Positions 36,390 to 45,198 of a DNA stretch of 64,000 nt are shown piece by piece (position 1 is the stretch's first letter; each line of letters opens with the position of its first letter). The DNA lies in the NCBI RefSeq assembly GCF_001941625.1, contig NZ_CP016076.1:4800249-4864248 (forward strand). Reading direction: 5' to 3'. Source of the stretch: Actinoalloteichus fjordicus (GTDB lineage Bacteria; Actinomycetota; Actinomycetes; Mycobacteriales; Pseudonocardiaceae). Made by a program: the position numbers and the translations under genes. The notes beneath the pieces were generated by a model that worked only from the letters and a program-made list of their open reading frames with translations, did not search any database and was not told where the DNA came from.

Positions 36390-36709
36390 GGAGAAGCTCC
36401 AGTCTCGTGGTGTCGATTCACCTCTCAGCCTCGAACCTCTACCGTTGTGGAGGTCAAGTCCGCAGGCATGTGAAGCCGATCACCGGCCTTCGGCGGCACG
36501 CAGGGCCGCCGTATCCGCCTGCGGCGGCTGCTCCCCGGTAGCGGCTCTCCCGGCGTCCGATCCTTTCGGCCGCCCCGATCGTCCACCCCGCAGCCTGCGG
36601 CGGACGCTGCCGGCTGCGGACGGCGACCACCGCGAACAGTAGGCTTCCCACCTGCGCCTGGGCCGTCGTCTCCATCGCGGCCGAGGGGTCCCAACGAGGA
36701 GGGAGCCGT
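36390..36709. other. Divergent intergenic region (SOD / LysR)
   Basis: About 320 bp holding both promoters. AACCTCTACCGTTGTGGAGGT (around 36434-36454) has complementary ends and could be an operator; I cannot assign a regulator. Confidence 0.3.
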
Positions 36710-37645
36710 ATGAGGGCCGTCCCCGACGTCTCGCTGACCCAGCTCCGATACTTCGTGCGGGCGGCCGAGCGGGGCAGCATGACGCGCGCCGCCCAGGACC
36801 TCATCGTCGCGCAGTCGGCCGTCTCCACCGCCGTCGCCGCGCTCGAACGAGAACTCGGTGTCCAGCTCTTCATCCGCCAGCATGCGAAGGGACTGATCCT
36901 GACCCGCGCGGGCACGCTGATGCTCCGACACAGCAGGCTGCTGCTCGGCGGGCTCGCCGAGGCGTTCGAGGAGGTCAGCGGGGAGGCGGCCGCCGTGGCA
37001 GGTCCGCTCGCCGTGGCCTGCTTCAGCACCCTCTCGCCGTTCTACCTTCCCTCGCTGCTCAGCGATCTGAGCGACGCCTACCCCCGGCTCGACGTCAGCG
37101 TGCACGAGATCGTCGCCGACAAGGTGGAGGAGTCGCTGCGGTCCGGTGCCGTGGAGATCGCCTTCACCTACGACCTGGCGCTGGGCGACGACGTGGCGAA
37201 GGAGGTGCTCACGACGATCGCCCCGTATGTCGCCCTGCCGATCGATCATCCGCTGGCGACCGGTGCGAGCGTCGCCCTCGCGGATCTGGCCGAGGAGCCG
37301 ATGGTCCTGCTGGACCTGCCGCACAGCCGCGACTACTTCCTGTCGATGTTCTCCTCGCTCGGTCTGAGCCCGACGATCCGCTACCGCTCGCAGAGTTTCG
37401 AGACGGTGCGCGCGCTGGTGGCTCGACGGCACGGCTTCGCCCTGCTCAATCAGCGTCCACAGTCCGACCTGTCCTACGACGGCGAACGGGTGCTGTGCGT
37501 CCCGGTGGCCGACGACGTTCCCGCGCTGCACATCGTGCTCGCCTCCCTCGGCTCGCTTCGGCAGACTCGGCGAGCGGCGGCCTTCGCCGAACGCGCCCGC
37601 GCGGTCGTCGCCGCACTGGCCGATCGCGACGGCACCACCCGGTGA
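36710..37645 (+). CDS. LysR-family transcriptional regulator
   Basis: LTTR of normal size, 311 aa. The N-terminal winged HTH (residues about 8-66) reads SLTQLRYFVRAAERGSMTRAAQDL and SAVSTAVAALERELGVQLF. The effector domain follows (AGPLAVACFSTLSPFYLPSLLSDL), of the two-lobed periplasmic-binding type. It starts at ATG 36710 after AGGAGGGAG. It is the only regulator next to the catabolic operon starting at 38178 and is likely its activator; a dyad with LTTR spacing lies at 40274-40288. Confidence 0.92.
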   Translation: MRAVPDVSLTQLRYFVRAAERGSMTRAAQDLIVAQSAVSTAVAALERELGVQLFIRQHAKGLILTRAGTLMLRHSRLLLGGLAEAFEEVSGEAAAVAGPLAVACFSTLSPFYLPSLLSDLSDAYPRLDVSVHEIVADKVEESLRSGAVEIAFTYDLALGDDVAKEVLTTIAPYVALPIDHPLATGASVALADLAEEPMVLLDLPHSRDYFLSMFSSLGLSPTIRYRSQSFETVRALVARRHGFALLNQRPQSDLSYDGERVLCVPVADDVPALHIVLASLGSLRQTRRAAAFAERARAVVAALADRDGTTR

Positions 37646-37837
37646 TCACCCGTCCCCACGGGAGGTGACCGGCAGGCAGGCGAGGTCGTGGCGCAGGCCC
37701 GCGCCGGAAGGACCCCGGAGCGCGTCCGCGTCCCGCAGGCTCATCGAGCCGGGCCACCATCGTGACTGCGCTGGCTCGGCGAACACGGCCAAGACGTGAC
37801 ATCGCGATGAACAATGCATCTGGCTCGCAGATTCAAT

Positions 37838-37866
37838 GATTCGCATTCCTGTTCTTGCATCGAATC
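37838..37866. promoter_or_regulatory. Candidate operator/promoter region upstream of the catabolic operon
   Basis: GATTCG (37838-37843) and CGAATC (37861-37866) form an inverted repeat in a locally AT-rich stretch (about 37800-37885). The rest of 37646-38177 shows no gene. Confidence 0.35.
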
Positions 37867-38177
37867 CTCGCTGAATCAAGGATGAGAAGAGAACACCGCC
37901 GCCGGACCCAGCCGACAGCCGATCGACGCGAGACCGCCTTGACCCTGACACCGAGATCCGAGACGTCGATGCAGGTCGGCAGGCCGACATCGCGTTGGTC
38001 GGTGGGCGGCGCCGCTCCGGCGCGTAACCGCCGTCTTCGCCGACCCCGCCCACGAAAACAGCCGGGAATGGCGGCCGGATCGGGTCCGACGACCACCGGG
38101 ACGACGACGTCCCCGAATTCCCGCGCCGGGCCGATTCCCTCGGCCACGCCGCTGCGGCAGAGAGGACACCCGCACTC

Positions 38178-39188
38178 GTGATCCCGGAAGCGTTCCGCCC
38201 CGCCTATACGCAGACCCCGGTCGGGCGGGTGCACCACGTCGCCTACGGCGAGGGTCCGCCGCTGGTGCTCATCCACCAGACCCCGAGGTCGTGGACGGAG
38301 TTCGGCCTTCTCATCCCGGAACTGACCGGACACACGCTGATCGCGCCGGACCTGATCGGGTTCGGCCAGTCCGCTCCCGCAGGCGAGCACTCGATCGCCC
38401 GCTATGCCGCAGGCGTCCTCGGGGTGCTCGACTCCCTGGGAATCGAGCGATTCGACCTGCTGGGACACCATCTCGGCGGACTCGTCGCCTACCACCTCGC
38501 GGGCACGCACCCGGATCGCGTGCGCCGTCTCGTGCTGTCCTCCACGCCCTACCTCGACGCGCCGGAGCGCGAGCGACGCGCGAGCAGGCCTGCGGTGAAC
38601 TACGTGCCGCCCCGCGAGGACGGGGGACACCTCGCCGACATGTGGCGCCGACGTGCCGCCTACTCCCCCGCCGACCGACCGGACATCCTGACCGCCTACG
38701 TCCGCGAGGCGGTCGAGCACGGCGACCGCGCCGAGGTCGGGCATCACGCCGTCACCGCCTACCACTCCGAGGACCTTCTCGGCCGCTTCCGAGGCCCGGT
38801 GCTGTGTCTGGCCTCGGCCGCCGACCCGTTGGCCTTCCCCCGGCACGACCGCATCCTGGCCGCCTTCCCCCAGGCACGGGAGGTGATCTTCCCGAGCGGC
38901 ACCGTCTCGGTGATGGAGCAGCTCCCCGCCGAGGTCGCCGACGTGGTCCTGCCCTTCCTGGCCGAGTCGGCCTTCGACGGCGACCCGGCGTCCCAGGGGG
39001 AGGCGCTGCCTGTCGGGGACCCGACGGCTGCCGACGACGCGGTGCCCCTCGGCGACACGGCACCCCTCCGCGACACGGCGCCCGACCGTCGACAAGGGAC
39101 GGGAGCGGAGCCGGGAGACGCTACTCGGCCCGAGGTCCCACGGTCGGCGCAGGCGAGAGCCGCGTACGGCTCGGCGGGCGTCTCATGA
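38178..39188 (+). CDS. Alpha/beta-hydrolase-fold protein with His at the nucleophile position
   Basis: 336 aa, cytosolic. The fold is clear: oxyanion region LIHQTPRSWTEF, strand/turn TLIAPDLIGFGQS, and the elbow LLGHHLGGLVAYHLA. The nucleophile position (residue 98) is His instead of Ser, Asp or Cys, so classical ester hydrolysis is doubtful; a lyase, cofactor-free or non-catalytic role is possible. Acid and base candidates are Asp in ASAADPLAF and a weakly defined late region. The last 60 residues are Ala/Asp/Pro-rich and probably disordered. It starts at GTG 38178 with AGAGGA 11 nt upstream. The stop overlaps the quinone reductase start (ATGA). Confidence 0.85.
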   Translation: MIPEAFRPAYTQTPVGRVHHVAYGEGPPLVLIHQTPRSWTEFGLLIPELTGHTLIAPDLIGFGQSAPAGEHSIARYAAGVLGVLDSLGIERFDLLGHHLGGLVAYHLAGTHPDRVRRLVLSSTPYLDAPERERRASRPAVNYVPPREDGGHLADMWRRRAAYSPADRPDILTAYVREAVEHGDRAEVGHHAVTAYHSEDLLGRFRGPVLCLASAADPLAFPRHDRILAAFPQAREVIFPSGTVSVMEQLPAEVADVVLPFLAESAFDGDPASQGEALPVGDPTAADDAVPLGDTAPLRDTAPDRRQGTGAEPGDATRPEVPRSAQARAAYGSAGVS

Positions 39189-40180
39189 GCATGATGCGCG
39201 CGGTCGTGGCCACCGGGGCGGGCGGCCCGGAGGTCCTGGAGATCCGGGAACTGCCCCGCCCCACCCCCGGACCGACGGACGCCCTGATCGAGGTGATCGG
39301 GGCGGGGATCAATCGGGCGGAGATCCTGCAGCGCTCCGGCGTCATGCCGTTGACGGGCCCGAACGCCGTGCCGGGGTTGGAATGCGCGGGCGTCGTCCGG
39401 GCGCTCGGCGCCGAGGCGGCCCGCGAGGGTCGGCTGCGGATCGGGGACCGGGTCGGCGCGCTGACCGCGTCCGGGTCCTATGCCGAGTTCGTCAGCGTCC
39501 CCTCGGGCGCCTGCCTGCGGCTGCCCGCGTCCCTCGAGGACACGGTCGCCTCGGCGCTGCCGGAGGCCGCCGCCGCAGCCTGGTGGAACCTGATCGCGCG
39601 GGGGCGGCTGCGGGCAGGCGAGTCGGTGTTGATCCACGGTGCGGCGGGCGGCGTGGCAAGCCTCGCCGTGCCGCTGGCCTGCTCCGTCGGAGCCCGCGTC
39701 CTCGCGACGGCGCGGGGTGCGACGCGACGTGCGCACTGTCTGCGGCTGGGCGCCCAGGCCGCCTTCGACCCCGAAGACCCCGAGCTGGCCGCCCAGATCA
39801 GGGCTGCGGCACCGGGTGGCGGGGTGGACGTGATCCTGGACAACGTCGGCGGACCGACGCTGCGTACCAATGTGGAGCTGCTGGCCTCGGGCGGCAGGCT
39901 GGTGGTGCTCGGAGTTCAAGGGGGCGGGATCGGCGAACTCGACCTCGGTGCGCTGATGGCCCGAGGCGCCGAGGTCTCCTCGAGCAGCCTCGGCAGGCTC
40001 TCCTCGCGGCAGCGCGCCGACATCTGCGCACGGGTCGAAGACGAGGTGATCCCGCTGGTGGCGTCGGCCGAGGTGCGCCCGGTGGTAGCCGCCGAGTATC
40101 CGATGACGGCCGTCCGGGCCGCGCACGAGCACTTCGAGCGCCGGGATCGCGTCGGCAAGGTCGTGCTGCGCATGCGGTGA
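39185..40180 (+). CDS. NADPH:quinone oxidoreductase-like MDR protein (PIG3/QOR type)
   Basis: Zinc-free medium-chain dehydrogenase/reductase, 331 aa. The N-terminal GroES-like domain has MRAVVATGAGGPEVLEIRELPRP and INRAEILQRSG; the Rossmann domain has VLIHGAAGGVASLAVPLA with the NADP-type AxxGGV turn. Catalytic zinc ligands are absent, as expected for quinone or enoyl reductases. It is translationally coupled to the hydrolase upstream (ATGA). In this operon it probably reduces a quinone or unsaturated intermediate made by the downstream monooxygenase. Confidence 0.9.
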   Translation: MSMMRAVVATGAGGPEVLEIRELPRPTPGPTDALIEVIGAGINRAEILQRSGVMPLTGPNAVPGLECAGVVRALGAEAAREGRLRIGDRVGALTASGSYAEFVSVPSGACLRLPASLEDTVASALPEAAAAAWWNLIARGRLRAGESVLIHGAAGGVASLAVPLACSVGARVLATARGATRRAHCLRLGAQAAFDPEDPELAAQIRAAAPGGGVDVILDNVGGPTLRTNVELLASGGRLVVLGVQGGGIGELDLGALMARGAEVSSSSLGRLSSRQRADICARVEDEVIPLVASAEVRPVVAAEYPMTAVRAAHEHFERRDRVGKVVLRMR

Positions 40181-40273
40181 TCCGCACCGACGCCCACGGC
40201 GGCGCGGGCCGGGGCAGGCACGGCGGGCGGCAACGCACAGCACCCGCCGAGCCGAACCCCCGCGACCCATTGA

Positions 40274-40288
40274 ATCTGAATTTCAGAT
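40274..40288. promoter_or_regulatory. LTTR-like dyad upstream of the flavin reductase
   Basis: ATCTGAATTTCAGAT is a perfect 15-bp palindrome around a central T and contains T-N11-A (T75 to A87 of this stretch), the LysR box pattern. It lies in an AT-rich segment 109 bp before the likely TTG start. Confidence 0.55.
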
Positions 40289-40396
40289 CTACCAATACTG
40301 AAAGACCTCTTTGCTTTATCCAGCGAGGCCGCACACAGTCGTTTCGACACCGCGAGCAGCCCATCGCGGGCCAGTCCCAGCTGAGGAGTGAGCCGG

Positions 40397-40960
40397 TTGA
40401 CCGAGATGCTGACGACCGATGCACCAGCGGAGACGATCGCGGCGGCGTTCTCCCGCGCGATGGGGTGCTCCGCGACGCCCGTGACGATCGTGACCACCGA
40501 CGGACCCGCAGGCCGCTTCGGCCAGACCGTCAGTGCGATGACCAAGGTGTCGGAGGCCCCGCCGATCGCGATGATCTGCCTGCACCGCAGGAGCCCCGCC
40601 GTCGACGCGATCCTGCGCAACGGCACCTTCTGCGTGAACGTGCTCGCCGACGACCAGGATGCCGTCGCCGACAGCTTCGCGGGCAGACCCCGGGCGGGCG
40701 CGGGACGCTGGGACTTCGACTGCGCCGAGTGGGCGTCGAGTCCGCAGGGCGGCCCCCGGCTCGTCGGCGCGCTGTCCGCGCTGCACTGCACGGTCCACCG
40801 CGTCACGGAGATCGGCTCACACCGAGTCTTCTTCGGCGAGGTGGTCGACGTCGCCCGTGCTCAGGCCGACCCGCTGGTCTACCTCCGGCGCGGCTATCAC
40901 CGAGTCGCCGAACTGGACACCGCGATCGGCGAGCCGCGCTCCGGGCCGACGTCGCACTGA
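40397..40960 (+). CDS. Flavin reductase (HpaC/NtaB family)
   Basis: Supplies reduced FMN/FAD by NAD(P)H oxidation to a two-component monooxygenase; 187 aa, a usual size. It has the split-barrel flavin reductase fold with TPVTIVTTDGPAGRFGQTVSAMTKVS, then PPIAMICLHRRSPAVDAILRNGTFCVNVLADDQ and the C-terminal RGYHRVAEL. I prefer the rare TTG start at 40397 because GAGGAG (40383-40388) lies 8 nt upstream; GTG 40388 would overlap that site. The HpaB-type oxygenase 117 bp downstream is its partner. Confidence 0.88.
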   Translation: MTEMLTTDAPAETIAAAFSRAMGCSATPVTIVTTDGPAGRFGQTVSAMTKVSEAPPIAMICLHRRSPAVDAILRNGTFCVNVLADDQDAVADSFAGRPRAGAGRWDFDCAEWASSPQGGPRLVGALSALHCTVHRVTEIGSHRVFFGEVVDVARAQADPLVYLRRGYHRVAELDTAIGEPRSGPTSH

Positions 40961-41077
40961 CCCCTGGCAGGGCCGACCGCAGCCCCGAGAGGGCCCGCCC
41001 GCGCCCCGCCGCCCCGGCCCACGACCGAGCAAGGTCGGCCACCCGACCTGCCGCCCCACCTGATGAGGAGAACTTCG

Positions 41078-42544
41078 ATGATCCGCACCGGCGACGAATA
41101 CCGGGACTCGATCCGGCAGGGTCGCGAGATCTGGATGGACGGGGAGCGTGTCGACGACGTGACCGTGCACCCCGCGTTCAAGCCGATCGTGGACCTGCGC
41201 GCCCGCATCTACGACATGGCGCACGAGGAGGCGACGCAGGACGTCATGTCCTATGTCGACCCCGAGACCGGCGACCGCAACTGCATCGCCAACAAGCTGC
41301 CGTTCACCCGGCAGGACTGGCAGGACAAGCGACAGGCCGTGGACCGGGTGCTCGACGAGGCGCGCGGCGTGATCACACGCGTCGGTGACGAGACCATCGG
41401 CGAGATGTGGTCGCTCTACGACGGACAGGACGTCCTCAACGAGGTCAACCCCGACTTCTCGGAGAACATCCGAAGGCACATCCGTCGCGCGGTGACCGAC
41501 GACCCGTTCCACATCTCGGCGAACACCGATCCCAAGGGCGACCGCTCCAAGCGACCGCAGGACCAGGACCCGGACATGCTGCTGCACGTGGTCCGGGAGA
41601 CCGACAACGGCATCGTGGTGCGGGGGGCCAAGTACGAGACGGCGGCGCCGTATGCCAATCAGGCCTTCACCAAGCCGACCATCGCCAACTGGGGTGACAG
41701 CGCGCTGTCGGACTACGCCGTCGGGTTCGTGATGGACATGAACTCGCCCGGCCTGCGGTACATCTGCCGGACCGGATTCGCGGGCCGCCGACCCGCCGTC
41801 GACTACCCGCTGGCCAACCGGGTCGACGAGGTCGAGGCGCTGGTGATCTTCGACGACGTCGAGGTGCCGTGGGAGAACATCCTGTTCTACCGGCACACCG
41901 CCGCCGCGACCTTCATCCGCAGCACCCTGCACCGCTACAGCGCCTTTCCCTACGTGCAGCGCAGCGTCCGCATGGCCGATCTGATGATCGGCGCGGCGCT
42001 GTGGAACGTGCGGCAGACCGGACTGGAGCGGAACCCCGCCGTGCAGGAGAAGCTCGCACAGCTCGCCTGCTACCGGGAGGGGATCAACGCTCACCTGACG
42101 GCGGCGATCGCCAACGCCGAGGACAGCCCCGGCGGCCTGCTGATGCCCAACCAGTCGCTGCTCTACGCCGGTCGGGTCTGGGCGCAGACCCAGCTCCCGC
42201 AGATGATGCACCACGCCCGAGAGCTGTGCGGCGGCCAGATCTGCATCACCCCCGACGCCGCGTCCTTCGCCGAGCCGGGTCCCGGTGAGTGGCTGGACAA
42301 GTACTACTCGATCAACGACGACTGGAACTCCGACGACCGTCGCAGTCTGCTCGCCTTCGCCCGTGACCTGCTGAACAGCGACTACGCCGGACATCGGCTG
42401 ACGTTCCAGCTCTTCGCCCAGGCGCCGCCCTTCGCCCACTACCAGGCCGTCTACCGGAACTTCGACTTCGACGGGCCGCTGGACCTGGTCAAGAAGGCCG
42501 CCGAGCTGTCAGACAACGTGCTGGGGTCGGGGGCCGCCCGATGA
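41078..42544 (+). CDS. Flavin-dependent monooxygenase, HpaB/PvcC family
   Basis: Oxygenase component of a two-component, FADH2-using hydroxylase, 488 aa. It has the acyl-CoA-dehydrogenase-like fold of 4-hydroxyphenylacetate 3-hydroxylase: MIRTGDEYRDSIRQGREIWMDGERV at the N-terminus, AYxxQAFTKPTIANWGDSALSDYAVGFVMDMNSPG in the middle, and DDVEVPWENILFYRHT. The C-terminus has HHARELCGGQICITPDAASF. ATG 41078 follows TGAGGAG (41064-41070). The stop overlaps RidA (ATGA). Members hydroxylate phenols, chlorophenols or heterocycles, and some open rings; the substrate here is unknown. Confidence 0.92.
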   Translation: MIRTGDEYRDSIRQGREIWMDGERVDDVTVHPAFKPIVDLRARIYDMAHEEATQDVMSYVDPETGDRNCIANKLPFTRQDWQDKRQAVDRVLDEARGVITRVGDETIGEMWSLYDGQDVLNEVNPDFSENIRRHIRRAVTDDPFHISANTDPKGDRSKRPQDQDPDMLLHVVRETDNGIVVRGAKYETAAPYANQAFTKPTIANWGDSALSDYAVGFVMDMNSPGLRYICRTGFAGRRPAVDYPLANRVDEVEALVIFDDVEVPWENILFYRHTAAATFIRSTLHRYSAFPYVQRSVRMADLMIGAALWNVRQTGLERNPAVQEKLAQLACYREGINAHLTAAIANAEDSPGGLLMPNQSLLYAGRVWAQTQLPQMMHHARELCGGQICITPDAASFAEPGPGEWLDKYYSINDDWNSDDRRSLLAFARDLLNSDYAGHRLTFQLFAQAPPFAHYQAVYRNFDFDGPLDLVKKAAELSDNVLGSGAAR

Positions 42545-42966
42545 GCGTGCATCGACGAATCCGCCCGTTCAACACCCGCGACACCTATCCGGAGCAGGAT
42601 CTCGACAACGATCTGTGCCAGGCGGTGGTGGCGGGCGACACGGTCTACGTGCGCGGCCAGATCGGCCAGGACCTCGACACCTCGGCCACCGTCGGAATCG
42701 GCGACGTCACCGCGCAGACCGAGCAGGCGATGCACAACATCAACCTGCTGCTGCGAGAGGCAGGCTCGGAACTGAGCCACATCGTCAAGATCACCGTGTA
42801 CCTCGTGGACGTGCGTTATCGGGAGTCGGTGTACCGCACCGTCGGACGGTGGCTGACGGGCGTCTTCCCGGTCTCCACCGGAATCGTGGTGCACGCGCTG
42901 GCCCGGCCGGAGTGGCTGGTGGAACTCGACGTCACGGCCGTCATCCCCAGAGAGGATCGCGCATGA
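42541..42966 (+). CDS. RidA/YjgF/RutC-family protein
   Basis: A 141-aa trimeric enamine/imine deaminase fold protein. It has the central GDTVYVRGQIGQDLDTSATVGIGD and the C-terminal helix/strand with a conserved Arg (VHALARPEWLVELDVTAVIP). It is translationally coupled to the HpaB-type gene (ATGA) and to the DUF1028 gene (ATGA). Operon-embedded relatives act as 2-aminomuconate deaminases or as RutC on aminoacrylate, so this one likely hydrolyses a nitrogenous intermediate produced by the monooxygenase. That implies an N-containing substrate; it is an inference. Confidence 0.9.
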   Translation: MSVHRRIRPFNTRDTYPEQDLDNDLCQAVVAGDTVYVRGQIGQDLDTSATVGIGDVTAQTEQAMHNINLLLREAGSELSHIVKITVYLVDVRYRESVYRTVGRWLTGVFPVSTGIVVHALARPEWLVELDVTAVIPREDRA

Positions 42967-43637
42967 CCTTCTCCCTCGCGGCGTTCGACGCCGACACCGG
43001 CGCCTTCGGCATGGTGATCTGCTCGTCCTCCCCCGCCGTCGCCGCCCGCTGCCTGAACCTTCGAGTCGGGGTGGGCGCGGCGGCCTCGCAGAACGTCACC
43101 GATCCCCGGCTCGGCCGCGAGCTGCTGGACCAGCTTGAGGCGGGACGCTCCGCGTCCGAGGCGATCGACGCGGTGACCACCGGACGCGTCGACATCGAGT
43201 ATCGGCAGCTCACCGTCCTGGATCGGACCGGTCACGCGGCGGCCTACTCGGGGGCACGATCGCTGGGCAGCCACCAGCATGCCGTCGGCCCGGGTGCCGT
43301 CGCCGCAGGAAACATGCTGGCGAGTCCGGCGACCGTCACCGAACTGCTGCACGGCTACCTGGAGTCCGAGGGGGCCGGGCTCGAGGACCGGCTGTTGTCG
43401 GGCCTGCGCGCCGCCATGGCCGCAGGCGGCGAGGAGGGCCCGGTGCACGCGGCCGGGTTGGCCGTGGTCACGGACGTGGCGTGGCCGGTCACCGACCTGC
43501 GGGTGGACTACGCCGACGACCCCGTGACCAACCTGACGACGCTGTGGGACCGGTGGCGGCACCAGCGGGACGACTACCGTCTGCGGGCGTTGAACCCCGG
43601 TGCGGCACCCTCCTATGGCGTGCCGGGCGACCGCTGA
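42963..43637 (+). CDS. DUF1028-family protein (Ntn-hydrolase-like)
   Basis: A 224-aa protein with the DUF1028 start MTFSLAAFDADTGAFGMVICSSSPAVAARCLNLRVGVGAAASQN and the mid-protein YSGARSLGSHQHAVGPGAVAAGNML. The fold is of the N-terminal-nucleophile hydrolase type, and Thr2/Ser4 near the N-terminus would be the candidates. The function is not established. It overlaps RidA by ATGA and closes the operon, so it presumably hydrolyses an amide or lactam late in the same pathway. No signal peptide is present. Confidence 0.88.
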   Translation: MTFSLAAFDADTGAFGMVICSSSPAVAARCLNLRVGVGAAASQNVTDPRLGRELLDQLEAGRSASEAIDAVTTGRVDIEYRQLTVLDRTGHAAAYSGARSLGSHQHAVGPGAVAAGNMLASPATVTELLHGYLESEGAGLEDRLLSGLRAAMAAGGEEGPVHAAGLAVVTDVAWPVTDLRVDYADDPVTNLTTLWDRWRHQRDDYRLRALNPGAAPSYGVPGDR

Positions 43638-44122
43638 GGCGCGACCGGGACCGTAGGGCAGCAGGACGACGGTCCGGGGCCGGGCCGCCGTCGCGATGGT
43701 CCACGGCCCGGCGCCGAGCCGCCCGTGACCGGGATCGACGGGCGGCTCGGCGGACGCAGGGCAGACGACACAGTCCATCCGAATCAACCCGAAAACGGGT
43801 TTCCGTCGTGTTTCCAAGAATGACCGGACAATGAATTACGGCAATGTTTCCCATGGATCGCCTATCGCGATGGACTAGCCCGGAAATCTCTGTTTGACAG
43901 GCGCGACCAGGTCCGGAAAAGATGAAGTCACCAGCCGCGATCGGCCCGGCAATACCGGACACACACCACGACGCCTCGACCACTCGCGCAGCCGAATGAA
44001 TTCGTCGATCAAATTCGGAAAGTAGCCGGTCGAATACGCCGAGGACAGCGGGTTGACCCGTGCCGTCGCCGCCCGGCGAGCCCGGATCACCCGCGATCCG
44101 ACCGAACGAAAGAGAGTTGAAC
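43638..44122. other. Intergenic region between the catabolic and TRAP operons
   Basis: About 485 bp. A 6-bp hairpin (AACCCG-AAAA-CGGGTT, 43786-43801) followed by TTCC could end the catabolic transcript. The region beyond is AT-richer and should hold the TRAP operon promoter, including repeats of AATTCG near 43998 and 44015. No gene is seen. Confidence 0.35.
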
Positions 44123-45154
44123 GTGACTGTCGTCTCCGCCCGGTTGATCCGCGCCGTCGTGCCCATGAGCGTCGGAATGCTTGCCCTGAGTGCCTGCGCG
44201 ACCGCAGCGCCGAGCGGACCGCTGGAGGTCAGCGCCGAGAGTCCGCTGGAGATCGTGCTGGCGGTCGAGACCACCGCAGGCGATCCGCTGGCCGACATGC
44301 TGAACCTCTTCGCCGACAAGCTGGAGGCGGAACTCGGGGACCAGGTCGAGGTCACTCGGCATCTCGGCGGCGCGGTCGGCAACGAGACGGCCACCCTCGA
44401 GGCGCTGCGGGCAGGCACTCTCGACGTCGTCGTGGTCGGTTCAGACATCAGCAACCTCGATCCGACCTTCGAGATCATGGAGATCCCGTTCCTGTTCTCC
44501 GATCGGGCGACCGTCGGCGAATTCCTGGACGGCGAGTTCGGCACCGAACTGAGTGAATCACTCACCGAGAGCACCGGCCTCCGAGTGCTCTCATTCGGTG
44601 AGAACGGATTCCGACACGTCACGAATAATCGGCGTCCGATCGAGACGCCCGCCGATCTGGCAGGCTTGAAACTCCGGGTGCCGGAGGTGCCCGCCAGGGT
44701 GACCACGTTCACGAGACTGGGCGCGGTGCCCACCCCGATGAGCATCAATGAGATCTACATCTCGCTCGATCAAGGGGTGCTGGACGGGCAGGAGAATCCC
44801 TTGAAGGTCATCGACGGCTTCTCCTTCGATGAGAAGCAGCAATACCTCTCGCTGACCGGACACATCTACAGCCCCGCCTATCTGACGATGAATGCCGAAC
44901 TCTTCACCGCGCTGCCCGAGGACGTCCGCGCGGTCGTGCAGACCGCCGCCGACGAGGCCGCACAGGAGAGCCGGGACCTCGGCGAGGCGGCCGACGCGGA
45001 ACTGATCACGCAGTTCGAGGCGGGGGGAATGACGGTCAACGAGATCGACACGGCGGCCTTCCGATCAGCGGCCGAGGAGATCTGGACCGAGTTGCAGGCG
45101 GGCATTCCCGGCGACTACGCGGGCCGGGTCCTCGACGCCTACGCCGCCGAGTGA
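44123..45154 (+). CDS. TRAP transporter substrate-binding lipoprotein (DctP family)
   Basis: Solute receptor of a tripartite ATP-independent periplasmic transporter, 343 aa. The lipobox MLALSAC makes Cys25 the lipid site. The TRAP hallmarks are LGGAVGNETATLEALRAGTLDVVVVG near the front and the carboxylate-binding Arg in GLKLRVPEVPARVTTFTRLGAVPTPMSINEIYISLDQGVLDGQENPL. This means the ligand probably bears a carboxylate. It starts at GTG 44123. It is the first gene of a four-gene operon with an AMDase-like gene and both membrane subunits. Confidence 0.93.
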   Translation: MTVVSARLIRAVVPMSVGMLALSACATAAPSGPLEVSAESPLEIVLAVETTAGDPLADMLNLFADKLEAELGDQVEVTRHLGGAVGNETATLEALRAGTLDVVVVGSDISNLDPTFEIMEIPFLFSDRATVGEFLDGEFGTELSESLTESTGLRVLSFGENGFRHVTNNRRPIETPADLAGLKLRVPEVPARVTTFTRLGAVPTPMSINEIYISLDQGVLDGQENPLKVIDGFSFDEKQQYLSLTGHIYSPAYLTMNAELFTALPEDVRAVVQTAADEAAQESRDLGEAADAELITQFEAGGMTVNEIDTAAFRSAAEEIWTELQAGIPGDYAGRVLDAYAAE

Positions 45155-45198
45155 GCACGTCCGCCACTTTCACGTCAATCGATGTCAGGAGAGAACGC

